Below, one piece after another: positions 1 through 7,263 of a stretch of 64,000 nt of DNA (positions are counted from its first letter, which is position 1; each line of letters starts with the position of its first letter). The notes under the pieces were generated by a model. That model was not told the DNA's origin, searched no databases, and saw only the letters and a program-made list of their open reading frames with translations. The position numbers and the translations under genes are program-made. Origin of the DNA: DATBLE01 sp050258035 (GTDB lineage Bacteria > Actinomycetota > Thermoleophilia > Gaiellales > Gaiellaceae); the NCBI GenBank assembly GCA_050258035.1, contig JBLMYA010000056.1:1-64000 (forward strand), in the 5' to 3' direction.

Positions 1-1349
1 CGCTCGCCGGCACGGCGGCGGCGGCGCCGGCGAAGAAGGGGGCGTTCACCGGCACGTTGCGTGTGATCACGCTCGGTGTCGAGTGGCCGACGCCCGAGGT
101 TCAGAAGAAGGCGGAGGCGGATCTCGGCTTCAAGTTCGCACTGACCGTGACCGACCCGGTCACGATGGTCCAGAAGGCGATCACCGCGCCGGAGACGTTC
201 GACGTCTTCGGCGGTTACAACTATCAGGACATCCAGATGTGGTCGTCGCATCACCTGATGCCGCTCGACACCAGGAAGATCACCGCCTGGCCTCAGTTGT
301 ACAAGCTGTTCGCGTACGGGAAGGTCCACCCCGGCTCGAGCGGCGAGACCTACGGGGACGGCGACGCCCCGTTCCGCGCGCTCTTCCTGAAGCAGGGCAC
401 GTCCGGCCTGCCGCTGACGAAGGAAGGACCGAAGTCGAACAAGGACATCGTCCAGTGGGTGGTCAACGAGAAGACCAACGCGACCAAAGGCCCGATGCCG
501 CGGTACATCGTCGGCACGCCGGCGCACTTCAACGCGGACTCCATCGGCTACAACGCCGACGTCCTCACGAAGGCGCCGAACCAGGTCGGCTGGGCCGAGC
601 TCCTGAACAAGAAGTGGAAGGGCAAGGTCGCTCTGCTCAAGGACCCGGGCATCGTCATGCAGGACGTCGGCAACGCGCTCAAGGCCCAGGGCATCTTCAA
701 GCCCAAGGACATGGGCAACATGACGCCGGCCGAGATCGACCGCGTCGTCAAGATCGCGACGCAGTACAAGAAGGCCGGACAGTTCCGCGCCTACTGGGCG
801 AACTTCAACGAGTCGGTCAACCTCATGGCCTCGAAGGAGGTCGTGGTCGAGTCCATGTGGTCGCCGGCGGTGGCGCTGCTCGTCGCGCAGGGGATCAACG
901 TGAAGTACGCCTCCCCGCCGACGGGCTTCCGCGGTTGGTGCAGCGCGCAGAGCATCGCGGCACACGTCGCGAGCGACCCGGCCAAGCTGCAGGCCTGCTA
1001 CGACTACCTGAACTGGATGTACGAGGGGTGGCTCGGCGCCACGATCATGCGCCAGGGCTACTACATCGGGAACGGCAACTCGCTGCTCAACTGGATCAAG
1101 ACGAAGGGCGCCGCCAACCCAGCGGGCGGCATCCCGTTCAAGGCGGACGAGTATGCGTTCTGGTACGGCGGCGCTCGCGCCACGCGCGACCTGCCCGGTA
1201 TCACCGGCAAGGTCGGCGACATCAAGAAAGGCTCGATCCGCGACGGTGGCGGATTCTCGAAGCGCATCGGCCACTACTCGTCGTGGAACAGCTACTTCAC
1301 GAACAACGCGTATCAGATCAAGCGGTGGAACGACTTCCTCAGCGCCTAG
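1..1349 (+). CDS. Polyamine-type ABC transporter substrate-binding protein (5' end missing)
   Basis: Periplasmic/extracytoplasmic binding protein of the PotD/PotF type, which captures a small cationic or amino compound for the importer encoded just downstream. The reading frame is open from base 3, before any start codon, and reads an Ala-rich tail ending in an A-P-A-K-K stretch that looks like the end of a signal peptide, so the real start lies left of the window and the TTG at 57 is not the start. The body shows typical family features: an early beta strand LRVITLGVEW, a central YNADVLTKAP region and a C-terminal helical tail ending RWNDFLSA. It is followed after 6 bases by the ATPase gene, indicating one operon. 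Ligand cannot be read from sequence. Confidence 0.85.
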   Translation, partial: LAGTAAAAPAKKGAFTGTLRVITLGVEWPTPEVQKKAEADLGFKFALTVTDPVTMVQKAITAPETFDVFGGYNYQDIQMWSSHHLMPLDTRKITAWPQLYKLFAYGKVHPGSSGETYGDGDAPFRALFLKQGTSGLPLTKEGPKSNKDIVQWVVNEKTNATKGPMPRYIVGTPAHFNADSIGYNADVLTKAPNQVGWAELLNKKWKGKVALLKDPGIVMQDVGNALKAQGIFKPKDMGNMTPAEIDRVVKIATQYKKAGQFRAYWANFNESVNLMASKEVVVESMWSPAVALLVAQGINVKYASPPTGFRGWCSAQSIAAHVASDPAKLQACYDYLNWMYEGWLGATIMRQGYYIGNGNSLLNWIKTKGAANPAGGIPFKADEYAFWYGGARATRDLPGITGKVGDIKKGSIRDGGGFSKRIGHYSSWNSYFTNNAYQIKRWNDFLSA

Positions 1350-1355
1350 AGCTGG

Positions 1356-2510
1356 ATGGCTGAGGGGGTCGCGGAAACGAATACGGAGGGGGCGGCGCCG
1401 ACCGCCCCCTCCGCGCCTACCGGATCGGGCCTCGACCTGATCGGCCTCACGAAGGTCTTCCCCGGCGGCACCGTCGCCGTCGACGACGTCAACCTGCACG
1501 TCGACCACGGGGAATACGTCGTCCTCCTCGGCCCGTCCGGCTGCGGCAAGACGACGACGCTACGGATGATCGGCGGTCACGAGTACCCGACCGAGGGGGA
1601 CATCGTCCTCGACGGCGAGTCGCTCGTCGACCTGCCGCCGCACAAGCGCCCGACGACGACTGTCTTCCAGCACTTCGCCCTGTTCCCGCACCGGACCGTG
1701 CTCGAGAACGTCGCGTTCGGGCTGAAGATGGAGGGCATCGGCAAGCCCGAACGGCGCACAAAGGCAATGGAGGCGCTCGACATGGTCGGGCTCACAGAAC
1801 TTCGGGACCGCAAGCCCGCAGCGCTTTCCGGGGGCCAGCAGCAGCGCGTCGCGCTCGCGCGTGTGCTCGTGACCAAGCCCAAGGCGCTGCTTCTCGACGA
1901 GCCGCTCGGGGACCTCGACCGCCTGCTGCAGCTGCGCATGCGCGTCGAGCTCCGGAACCTCCAGCGCCAGCTCGGGCTGATGTTCATCCACGTCACGCAC
2001 AACCAGGAAGAGGCCCTGTCGATGGCCGACCGGATCGTGGTCATGAACGACGCGCGCATCCAGCAGGCCGCCGACCCGCTCACGATCGCGACGAAGCCCG
2101 CCACCCAGCTCGTCGCCCGGTTCATGGGCGACAACAACATCATCCGCGGCAAGGTGACGGAGCGAAACGGCAACCGTCTGGTGATCGAGAACCCATGGCA
2201 CGTGCGGGCGAGCGTCACGGTCGAGGACGGTGTGGGCCTCGGGGTCGGGGACGAGGTCTTCGTCTCGGTGCGGGCGGCCTCGGTGGAGCTCGCCGAGGGA
2301 GCCGCCGGCGAGAGGACGGTGAACTCGGCCGACTGCGAGATCGTCTTCGTCGAGTTCCTCGGCGATCTCGTCAAGCTGCACCTCACCGCAGGCGGTGAGC
2401 GGATGCTGGCGAAGGTGCCCGGCGAGCGGTATCCGGCTCTCCGGGGCCGGGAGGGCGAGACCATCCGCATCTTCTGGAAGGAGGAGGATGTCCAGCTCCT
2501 TGCCCCCTGA
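1356..2510 (+). CDS. ABC transporter ATP-binding protein, PotA-like
   Basis: ATPase subunit that powers the importer, on the cytoplasmic face of the membrane. 384 aa. Walker A GPSGCGKT at residues 59-66, Q-loop FQHFALFPH near 104-112, signature LSGGQQQR at 157-164, Walker B LLLDEP at 178-183 and switch histidine in VTHNQEEA near 215; a TOBE-like regulatory domain follows after residue 245. The D-loop reads GDLDR instead of the usual GALDLK. About 25 residues of low-complexity Ala/Pro/Thr precede the domain. It sits 6 bp after the binding-protein gene and overlaps the permease gene by 23 bp. Assignment to the polyamine/opine (CUT1-like MOI) class rests on gene order and PotA-type sequence. Confidence 0.9.
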   Translation: MAEGVAETNTEGAAPTAPSAPTGSGLDLIGLTKVFPGGTVAVDDVNLHVDHGEYVVLLGPSGCGKTTTLRMIGGHEYPTEGDIVLDGESLVDLPPHKRPTTTVFQHFALFPHRTVLENVAFGLKMEGIGKPERRTKAMEALDMVGLTELRDRKPAALSGGQQQRVALARVLVTKPKALLLDEPLGDLDRLLQLRMRVELRNLQRQLGLMFIHVTHNQEEALSMADRIVVMNDARIQQAADPLTIATKPATQLVARFMGDNNIIRGKVTERNGNRLVIENPWHVRASVTVEDGVGLGVGDEVFVSVRAASVELAEGAAGERTVNSADCEIVFVEFLGDLVKLHLTAGGERMLAKVPGERYPALRGREGETIRIFWKEEDVQLLAP

Positions 2511-3486
2511 TCCGGCTCCGCACCTCGATGTCGTCGACATCGAGGAGGATGAGCTCGAGGTCGAGCGCGAGCACGAGCACGCGCTCGGGGAGCAGCGTGG
2601 CGCGCAACGGGAACGAGGCCGGAACTGGGTGACGCTGGCGTGGGCGGCACCAGGCTTCCTCTGGCTCGCCTTCTACCTGATCGCCCCGCTCGTCTTCATC
2701 GTGCTGATGAGCTTCTGGACGCCGGATGCGGCCAAGGGCTTCGTCCGCACGTGGACGGCGGCGAACTACAGCGCGCTCCTCCATCCCTTCAACCTGAACA
2801 ACGCCTACTGGAAGGACATGCTGAGGTCGGTCGAGATCTCGGCGATCGCCGTCGCCGCCTGCCTCGTCTTCGGCTTCCCGGTCGCGTACTTCCTGGCGAT
2901 GAAGGTCAAGAAGCTCGAGTACCAGATCGCGCTCTTCATCCTCGCGCTCGCACCCTTCTGGACGAGCTTCATCACGCGCTCGGTCGCCTGGGCGTACCCG
3001 CTCATGGGGAGCCAGGGGGCGCTCAACCAGTTCCTCGTCAAGCTCGGCGTCTCGAGCTACGACCACCCGCTGCTCGACACGCAGTTCACGCAGTTATCCG
3101 TGCAGCTGGCGATGATCCAGCTCTACATCCTGTTCATGGTCACGCCGATCTTCTTCCTGCTGGCGCAGGTCGATCGGCACGCGCTCGAGGCCGCGCGCGA
3201 TCTCGGGGGGAACTGGTGGAGCACGTTCCGCGAGGTGATCCTCCCGCAGACGATGCCGGGGATCGTGATCGGCTCGATCTTCATCTTCGTGCTGACGATG
3301 GGCGAGTACGGCACCGTGGAGGTGATCAGCCAGGGGGCGGTGACCACGGTCGGTGTCTACGTCCACAGCCAGATCATCGGCACCCAGTACCCGCAGGGGG
3401 CGGCGTCGGCGGTGCTGCTCGTGCTGATCCTGATCTTCGGCGTGTTCGTGATCACACGCCTCTCGAACCTCCGGGAGGACGTGTGA
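2488..3486 (+). CDS. ABC transporter permease, PotB-like
   Basis: Integral membrane subunit of the importer. 332 aa. An unusually long acidic N-terminal tail (about 40 residues rich in D/E, e.g. DVVDIEEDELEVEREHEHA) precedes the first membrane segment; six hydrophobic segments follow. The EAA-type coupling motif EAARDLGGNWWSTFREVILPQTMPG lies near residues 232-256 (given here only as its position and the EAARDLG core). I chose ATG 2488 because GGAAGGAGGAGG lies directly upstream; this start overlaps the ATPase stop by 23 bp, and longer frames would run through the ATPase gene. The partner permease is separated from it by a 160-bp gap with a strong hairpin. Confidence 0.88.
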   Translation: MSSSLPPDPAPHLDVVDIEEDELEVEREHEHALGEQRGAQRERGRNWVTLAWAAPGFLWLAFYLIAPLVFIVLMSFWTPDAAKGFVRTWTAANYSALLHPFNLNNAYWKDMLRSVEISAIAVAACLVFGFPVAYFLAMKVKKLEYQIALFILALAPFWTSFITRSVAWAYPLMGSQGALNQFLVKLGVSSYDHPLLDTQFTQLSVQLAMIQLYILFMVTPIFFLLAQVDRHALEAARDLGGNWWSTFREVILPQTMPGIVIGSIFIFVLTMGEYGTVEVISQGAVTTVGVYVHSQIIGTQYPQGAASAVLLVLILIFGVFVITRLSNLREDV

Positions 3487-3511
3487 TTGTCGCTCGCCTC
3501 CGGCTCGCTCG

Positions 3512-3540
3512 CACGGGGGGAACGGCCGGTTCCCCCCGTG
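3512..3540. terminator. Perfect 12-bp hairpin between permease genes
   Basis: CACGGGGGGAAC (3512-3523) pairs exactly with GTTCCCCCCGTG (3529-3540) around the 5-base loop GGCCG. No U-run follows, so it is not a classical rho-independent terminator; it could slow polymerase, stabilise the upstream mRNA, or balance expression of the two permease subunits. It lies in the 160-bp gap between the two permease genes. Confidence 0.6.
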
Positions 3541-3646
3541 TGCCCCCCTCCCCATGTGCGTGCGCACCTCAGCAGCGGTGCGGGGCCGCCCCCGCCATGT
3601 CGGTCGCGGCCGCGAGAACCAGTTCGAGAGCCTGGGAGATCTCCCG

Positions 3647-4615
3647 ATGAGCGACTACGCCCCTGCCATGGAGCGGACCCAGGACAGGGTGATCAAGCGG
3701 CAGCCGAAGCGCCGCCGCGACTGGGCCAAATGGGGCCTGGCCGTCTACTTCGTCATCTTCCTGATCTTCCTCTACGCCCCGATGATCCTGATGGCGGTCC
3801 TCTCGTTCCAGGGCTACTACGGCGGCGTCACCTTCCCGTTCAAGGGCCCGGCGGGCATCGACTGGTGGCGGTCGGTCTTCCAGGCCAAGGTCGGGAACGT
3901 CTACACCAACGCAGGACCGATCCGTGCCGCCGGTGAGCGCTCCCTGTACGTCAGCCTGGCGGCGGGCGCGATCGTCGCGTTCATGTCCTTCACTCTCTCG
4001 ATGGCCTTCCGCCGCCGCTTCAAGGGCGACGGCCTCGCCTTCTACGTGATCCTGCTCGCGCTGATGACGCCCGGCTTCCTCCTCGGCCTCGGCACGCAGA
4101 TCTTCTGGAAGTCGATGGGCCAGGAGACGTCGCTCTGGCACACCGCCCTCGGGACGAACACGGTCTGGGGCATCCCGTTCGGCTTCCTCGTCATGACCGC
4201 GATCTGGAACCGGTACGACGACCACATCGACGAGGCGGCGCGCGACCTCGGCGCGAACGCGGCGAGGACGTTCGGGGAGGTGACCCTGCCCCTGGTCTGG
4301 ACGGGCATCTTCGGCGCATTCCTGTTCGGGTTCACGCTCACCTGGAACGACTTCGACCGGACCGTGCTGCTCGTGCTCGACAACACGCTGCCGCTCCAGA
4401 TCGTCGGGCTGATCCAGGCCTCGGCGATCCGCCCCGACCTGTACGCCCTGGGCACGGCGACGACGCTCGTCTCGATCGCGCTGATCATCGCCTTCCTCGT
4501 CGTGCTCGCGATCCGGTCCAGGTTCCGGCGGCCGCCCGTGCACCGTGTCGAAGAGGAGCTGGGCCTCGGCGGCGGGATCGACGCCGAGGCCGCAGAGCAG
4601 GTCGTCGAGGGGTGA
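3647..4615 (+). CDS. ABC transporter permease, PotC-like
   Basis: Second membrane subunit of the first importer, 322 aa from ATG 3647. The cytoplasmic N-terminus is rich in Lys/Arg (KRQPKRRRDWAKW) and leads into membrane segment 1 at about residues 30-50; the EAA motif DEAARDLGANAARTFGEVTL lies near residues 198-217. An upstream in-frame ATG at 3554 would add 31 residues with no membrane-protein character, and a GGGAGA sequence lies upstream of 3647, so I prefer 3647. The acidic C-terminal tail after the last membrane segment is longer than usual. It ends just before a strong hairpin shared with the convergent deacetylase gene. Confidence 0.87.
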   Translation: MSDYAPAMERTQDRVIKRQPKRRRDWAKWGLAVYFVIFLIFLYAPMILMAVLSFQGYYGGVTFPFKGPAGIDWWRSVFQAKVGNVYTNAGPIRAAGERSLYVSLAAGAIVAFMSFTLSMAFRRRFKGDGLAFYVILLALMTPGFLLGLGTQIFWKSMGQETSLWHTALGTNTVWGIPFGFLVMTAIWNRYDDHIDEAARDLGANAARTFGEVTLPLVWTGIFGAFLFGFTLTWNDFDRTVLLVLDNTLPLQIVGLIQASAIRPDLYALGTATTLVSIALIIAFLVVLAIRSRFRRPPVHRVEEELGLGGGIDAEAAEQVVEG

Positions 4616-4620
4616 CAGTC

Positions 4621-4656
4621 GAAATCGGGGACCGGCTGAAGCCGGTCCCCGATTTC
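4621..4656. terminator. Bidirectional terminator hairpin
   Basis: GAAATCGGGGACCGGC (4621-4636) pairs perfectly with GCCGGTCCCCGATTTC (4641-4656) around loop TGAA: 16 base pairs. It sits between convergent genes and its right arm abuts the stop codon of the minus-strand deacetylase. The outer AAATC/GATTT pairs give short A- and T-rich ends, so it can serve both directions. Confidence 0.85.
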
Positions 4657-5535
4657 TCAGTTCCTCGGGTAGCGGCTCTTGAAGTCGTCCGCGATCGCGT
4701 CCATGGTCGCCCAGCGGACGCCGTCGTGGCCGGAGATGTACTCGATCAGGCGCTCGAGCATCAGGATCACCTGGGGCCGCCCGCTCACGTCGGGGTGGAC
4801 GGTCATCCCGAAAACGGCGTAGTCCTCCTCGCGGTAGATGTAGTCGAACTGGTCGCGCCAGATCTCCTCGAGGTGCCGCGGGTTGACGAAGCCGTGGCTG
4901 TTCGGGGCGCCCTTGATGAACATCATCGGCGGGAGGTCGTCGAGGTACCAGCTCGCCGGGATCTCGATCAGGTCGGTCTCCTCGCCGCGGACGAGCGGCT
5001 TCATCCACTCCTCCGGCCTCTTCGAGTAGTCGATCTTCGTCCACGAGTCCCCGACCCGAACGTAGTACGGGACGAAGTCCCGGTGCATCAGGCTGTGGTC
5101 GTACTTGATCCCGTGCTTGAGCAGGAGCTCGTTGGTGACGTTCGAGAACTCCCACCACGGCGCGACGTAGCCCGTCGGGCGCCGGCCGGACGCCTGCTCG
5201 ATCAGGTCGATGCACCTGACGAGCACGGCCTCCTCCTGCTCGGGCGTCATCGCGATCGGGTTCTCGTGCGAGTAGCCGTGCATCCCGACCTCGTGCCCGG
5301 CGTCGACGACCATCTTGGTCTCCTCGGGGAACGTCTCGATCGAGTGCCCCGGGATGAACCAGGTCGTCTTCATGTCGTACTTGTCGAACATCTTCAGCAG
5401 CCGTCTCGTGCCGACCTCGCCCGCGAAGATGCCGCGCGAGATGTCGTCGGGCGAGTCCTCGCCGCCGTAGGAGCCCAGCCAGCCGGCGACCGCGTCGACG
5501 TCGACGCCGATCACGCAGAAGATCTCCTTCGCCAT
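4657..5535 (-). CDS. Polysaccharide-deacetylase-fold hydrolase, PgdA-like
   Basis: NodB-fold metal-dependent amide hydrolase, 292 aa, essentially full length and strongly resembling Helicobacter pylori PgdA (HP0310) as I remember that sequence, including the segment AVAGWLGSYGGEDSPDDISR near residues 15-34. The metal triad is visible as D14, H86 and H90 (HEVGMHGYSHENP). Although the namesake is called a peptidoglycan deacetylase, it has no signal peptide and here stands among amide and ureide hydrolases, so a cytoplasmic small-molecule substrate (allantoin-, formamide- or imide-like) is at least as likely. It is divergent from the CxxC/COG0523 pair; the spacer holds TTGTATGCAT, a possible GntR half-operator. 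Confidence 0.85.
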   Translation of the reverse strand: MAKEIFCVIGVDVDAVAGWLGSYGGEDSPDDISRGIFAGEVGTRRLLKMFDKYDMKTTWFIPGHSIETFPEETKMVVDAGHEVGMHGYSHENPIAMTPEQEEAVLVRCIDLIEQASGRRPTGYVAPWWEFSNVTNELLLKHGIKYDHSLMHRDFVPYYVRVGDSWTKIDYSKRPEEWMKPLVRGEETDLIEIPASWYLDDLPPMMFIKGAPNSHGFVNPRHLEEIWRDQFDYIYREEDYAVFGMTVHPDVSGRPQVILMLERLIEYISGHDGVRWATMDAIADDFKSRYPRN

Positions 5536-5551
5536 GCTCTCCTCCCGGTCG

Positions 5552-5562
5552 TTGTATGCATG
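5552..5562. promoter_or_regulatory. Possible operator TTGTATGCATG
   Basis: Lies in the 64-bp divergent spacer between the deacetylase and the small CxxC gene. It matches 8 of 10 positions of the perfect palindrome TTGTATACAA found at 24326 upstream of the dihydropyrimidinase gene, and TTGTATACAA-like palindromes are common GntR-family sites. Only two instances, one imperfect, so this is tentative. Confidence 0.3.
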
Positions 5563-5599
5563 TCGAACCTAATACGACTGCTGGTAGAACGGAAGCGCG

Positions 5600-5875
5600 A
5601 TGTGCGTCCTCTGCGGCGTCCTTCTGAACGAGCACTGGGCCGAGCAGGAGGGCGGCCGCCGCGGCCGGCTCTTCCGGGGACGCCTGCTCAACCGCGTGCT
5701 CGGCGTCTACGGTCTTCGCCTCGACGACTGGAGCGGCCGCGTCTGGGTGCTGCGCGACCGCAAGGGGCGCGCCGTCGTCGTCGCCGACCTCGGGGCGGTC
5801 TGGGTCGAGGCCGAGCGGCTCGCCGGCCGCCCGCTCGACCCACTCGATCCCGACCTCGTGGCCGCGCTCTCGTGA
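5600..5875 (+). CDS. Small CxxC protein paired with COG0523 GTPase
   Basis: A 91-aa protein of unknown function. It opens with MCVLCGVLLNEHWAEQ, giving a Cys2-x2-Cys5 pair and a nearby His12 that could bind a metal, followed by basic helices and a C-terminal segment AERLAGRPLDPLDPDLV. I recall similar proteins next to CobW-like genes in alpha-proteobacteria and actinobacteria, but no defined role. Its stop overlaps the GTG start of the GTPase gene by 4 bp (GTGA), so the two are translationally coupled. A metal-delivery or metal-sensing role with the GTPase is inference. Confidence 0.7.
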   Translation: MCVLCGVLLNEHWAEQEGGRRGRLFRGRLLNRVLGVYGLRLDDWSGRVWVLRDRKGRAVVVADLGAVWVEAERLAGRPLDPLDPDLVAALS

Positions 5876-6810
5876 AGACGCCGGTCGTCCTCCTCACCGG
5901 CTACCTGGGGAGCGGCAAGACCACGCTGCTCTCGCGCCTGCTCGCCCACCCCGACATGGGCGAGACGGCCGTGATCGTCAACGAGCTCGGGGAGGCGGCG
6001 ATCGACCACCACCTGCTCCGGCGAGTGGACGAGCGCACCGTCGTGCTCGGGAACGGATGCGTCTGCTGCACTCTTCGCGGCGACCTCGCCGACGAGCTGC
6101 GCGACCTGCTGTCACGGCGGGACCGCGGCGAGATCCCCGGCTTCGGCCGCGTCGTCGTCGAGACGACCGGGCTCGCCGACCCGGCGCCGATCCTCTACAC
6201 GCTGCTCGCCGACCCGGTCTGCAAGCACCACTTCGAGCTGGAGCGTGTGGTCACCACCGTCGACGCCCAGCACGGCCTGCGGGGCGAGGAGTCCCTGAAG
6301 CAGGCCGCGGTCGCCGACCGGCTCGTGGTGACGAAGACCGACCTCGCCGACCCGGCCGGGGTGGAGCGCGAGCTGCGGCGCCTCAATCCGGGTGCTGAGA
6401 TCCTCGAGGCCGCGCTCGGCGACGTGACCCCCGGCGAGCTGCTCGACGGGGCCGAACGCGACCCGCGCGAGCTCGTCTACGACGAGACGCCGGCGCACGA
6501 CCACGGCGTCCGCGCCCTCTGCGTGACACTCGACGAGCAGGTCGACTGGACCGCCTTCGGGATCTGGCTGACCATGCTGCTCCAGGCGCGCGGGGCGGAC
6601 GTTCTCCGCGTGAAGGGGCTGCTCGACGTCGGCGCCGACGGCCCGCTCCTGATCAACGGCGTCCAGCACGTCGTCCACCCGCCCGAGCATCTGCCGTCGT
6701 GGGCCGACGCCGACAGGCGTTCGCGGATCGTCTTCATCGGGCGCGGGTTCACGCGGGACGAGCTCCGGCGCTCGCTCGGCGCGTTCAACCGGGCCGCGTC
6801 AGCAGGGTGA
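5872..6810 (+). CDS. COG0523 (CobW/P47K) GTPase, putative metallochaperone
   Basis: G3E-family GTPase, 312 aa from GTG 5872. Features: P-loop TGYLGSGKTT (residues 9-18), the diagnostic metal motif GCVCC with C63, C65, C66, the VETTGLADP switch region near 96-104, and the base-recognition motif TKTD at 154-157; a C-terminal CobW_C domain follows. Such proteins load Zn, Co or Fe into target enzymes using GTP; some serve nitrile hydratases or cobalamin synthesis. The many metal hydrolases around it (deacetylase, cyclase, M20, dihydropyrimidinase) are candidate clients. Coupled to the upstream CxxC gene; its 3' end overlaps the convergent ybaK-like gene by 26 bp. Confidence 0.88.
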   Translation: MKTPVVLLTGYLGSGKTTLLSRLLAHPDMGETAVIVNELGEAAIDHHLLRRVDERTVVLGNGCVCCTLRGDLADELRDLLSRRDRGEIPGFGRVVVETTGLADPAPILYTLLADPVCKHHFELERVVTTVDAQHGLRGEESLKQAAVADRLVVTKTDLADPAGVERELRRLNPGAEILEAALGDVTPGELLDGAERDPRELVYDETPAHDHGVRALCVTLDEQVDWTAFGIWLTMLLQARGADVLRVKGLLDVGADGPLLINGVQHVVHPPEHLPSWADADRRSRIVFIGRGFTRDELRRSLGAFNRAASAG

Positions 6811-7252
6811 CGGTCGCCCCGGCCGCGGCCACGAGATCGGCCGGGGCCAGCTCGAGCGTGGCGTCGTTCCGGCCGGAGCCGCAGAACGCCCGGTCGAGGC
6901 CGAGCACCTGCTCGTCGACGAGGACGGTCACGTCGTCGCGGTCGGCCAGCGGGCACACGCCGCCCGGCTCGAGGCCGAGCTCGTCGCGGACGCGTTCCGG
7001 CGGCAGCGGGCGGAGCCGGCCGCGGGGAACGCCGGCGGCGCGGGCGAGCGCACCGTAGCCGAGCCGGTCGCTGCCGCGCAGGGCGGCGAGGACGATGCGG
7101 CCGTCCGCGTCGAACGCGAGCGTCTTGACGTGCTCCTCGGCCGGGAAGGGGAGGGCGTCGACGATCTCCGCCATGCTGGCAACCGGGACGTGCTCGTGGA
7201 CGCGGAAGTCGGCGCCGGCGGCCTCCAGGATCTCCTCGGGTGTCCTTGCCAT
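6785..7252 (-). CDS. YbaK/EbsC family aminoacyl-tRNA deacylase
   Basis: 155-aa protein of the YbaK/ProX editing-domain family, which hydrolyses mischarged aminoacyl-tRNAs (Cys- or Ala-tRNA-Pro) in the cytoplasm. The pattern fits: N-terminal VHEHVPVASMAEI, a KTLAFDADGRIVLAALRG strand pair carrying the family lysine, the central basic RGRLRPLPPERV, GLEPGGVCPLAD and a C-terminal segment ending VTLLTRPG. The ATG at 7252 gives a normal family length. The gene converges on the GTPase gene and lies 11 bp downstream of the acyl-CoA dehydrogenase gene, so it may be transcribed as the tail of that operon without sharing its function. Confidence 0.82.
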   Translation of the reverse strand: MARTPEEILEAAGADFRVHEHVPVASMAEIVDALPFPAEEHVKTLAFDADGRIVLAALRGSDRLGYGALARAAGVPRGRLRPLPPERVRDELGLEPGGVCPLADRDDVTVLVDEQVLGLDRAFCGSGRNDATLELAPADLVAAAGATVTLLTRPG

Positions 7253-7263
7253 CGGTGCGCGGC

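Noticed and set aside
57..1349. TTG at 57 as the start of the first gene
   Set aside because: The frame continues open to the left edge and encodes a signal-peptide-like Ala-rich tail, so the gene is truncated by the window.
5570..5579. TAATACGACT, identical to the first ten bases of the T7 promoter
   Set aside because: Only the first part of the 18-base T7 promoter matches, the rest differs, and no phage genes are near; chance match in an AT-rich promoter spacer.
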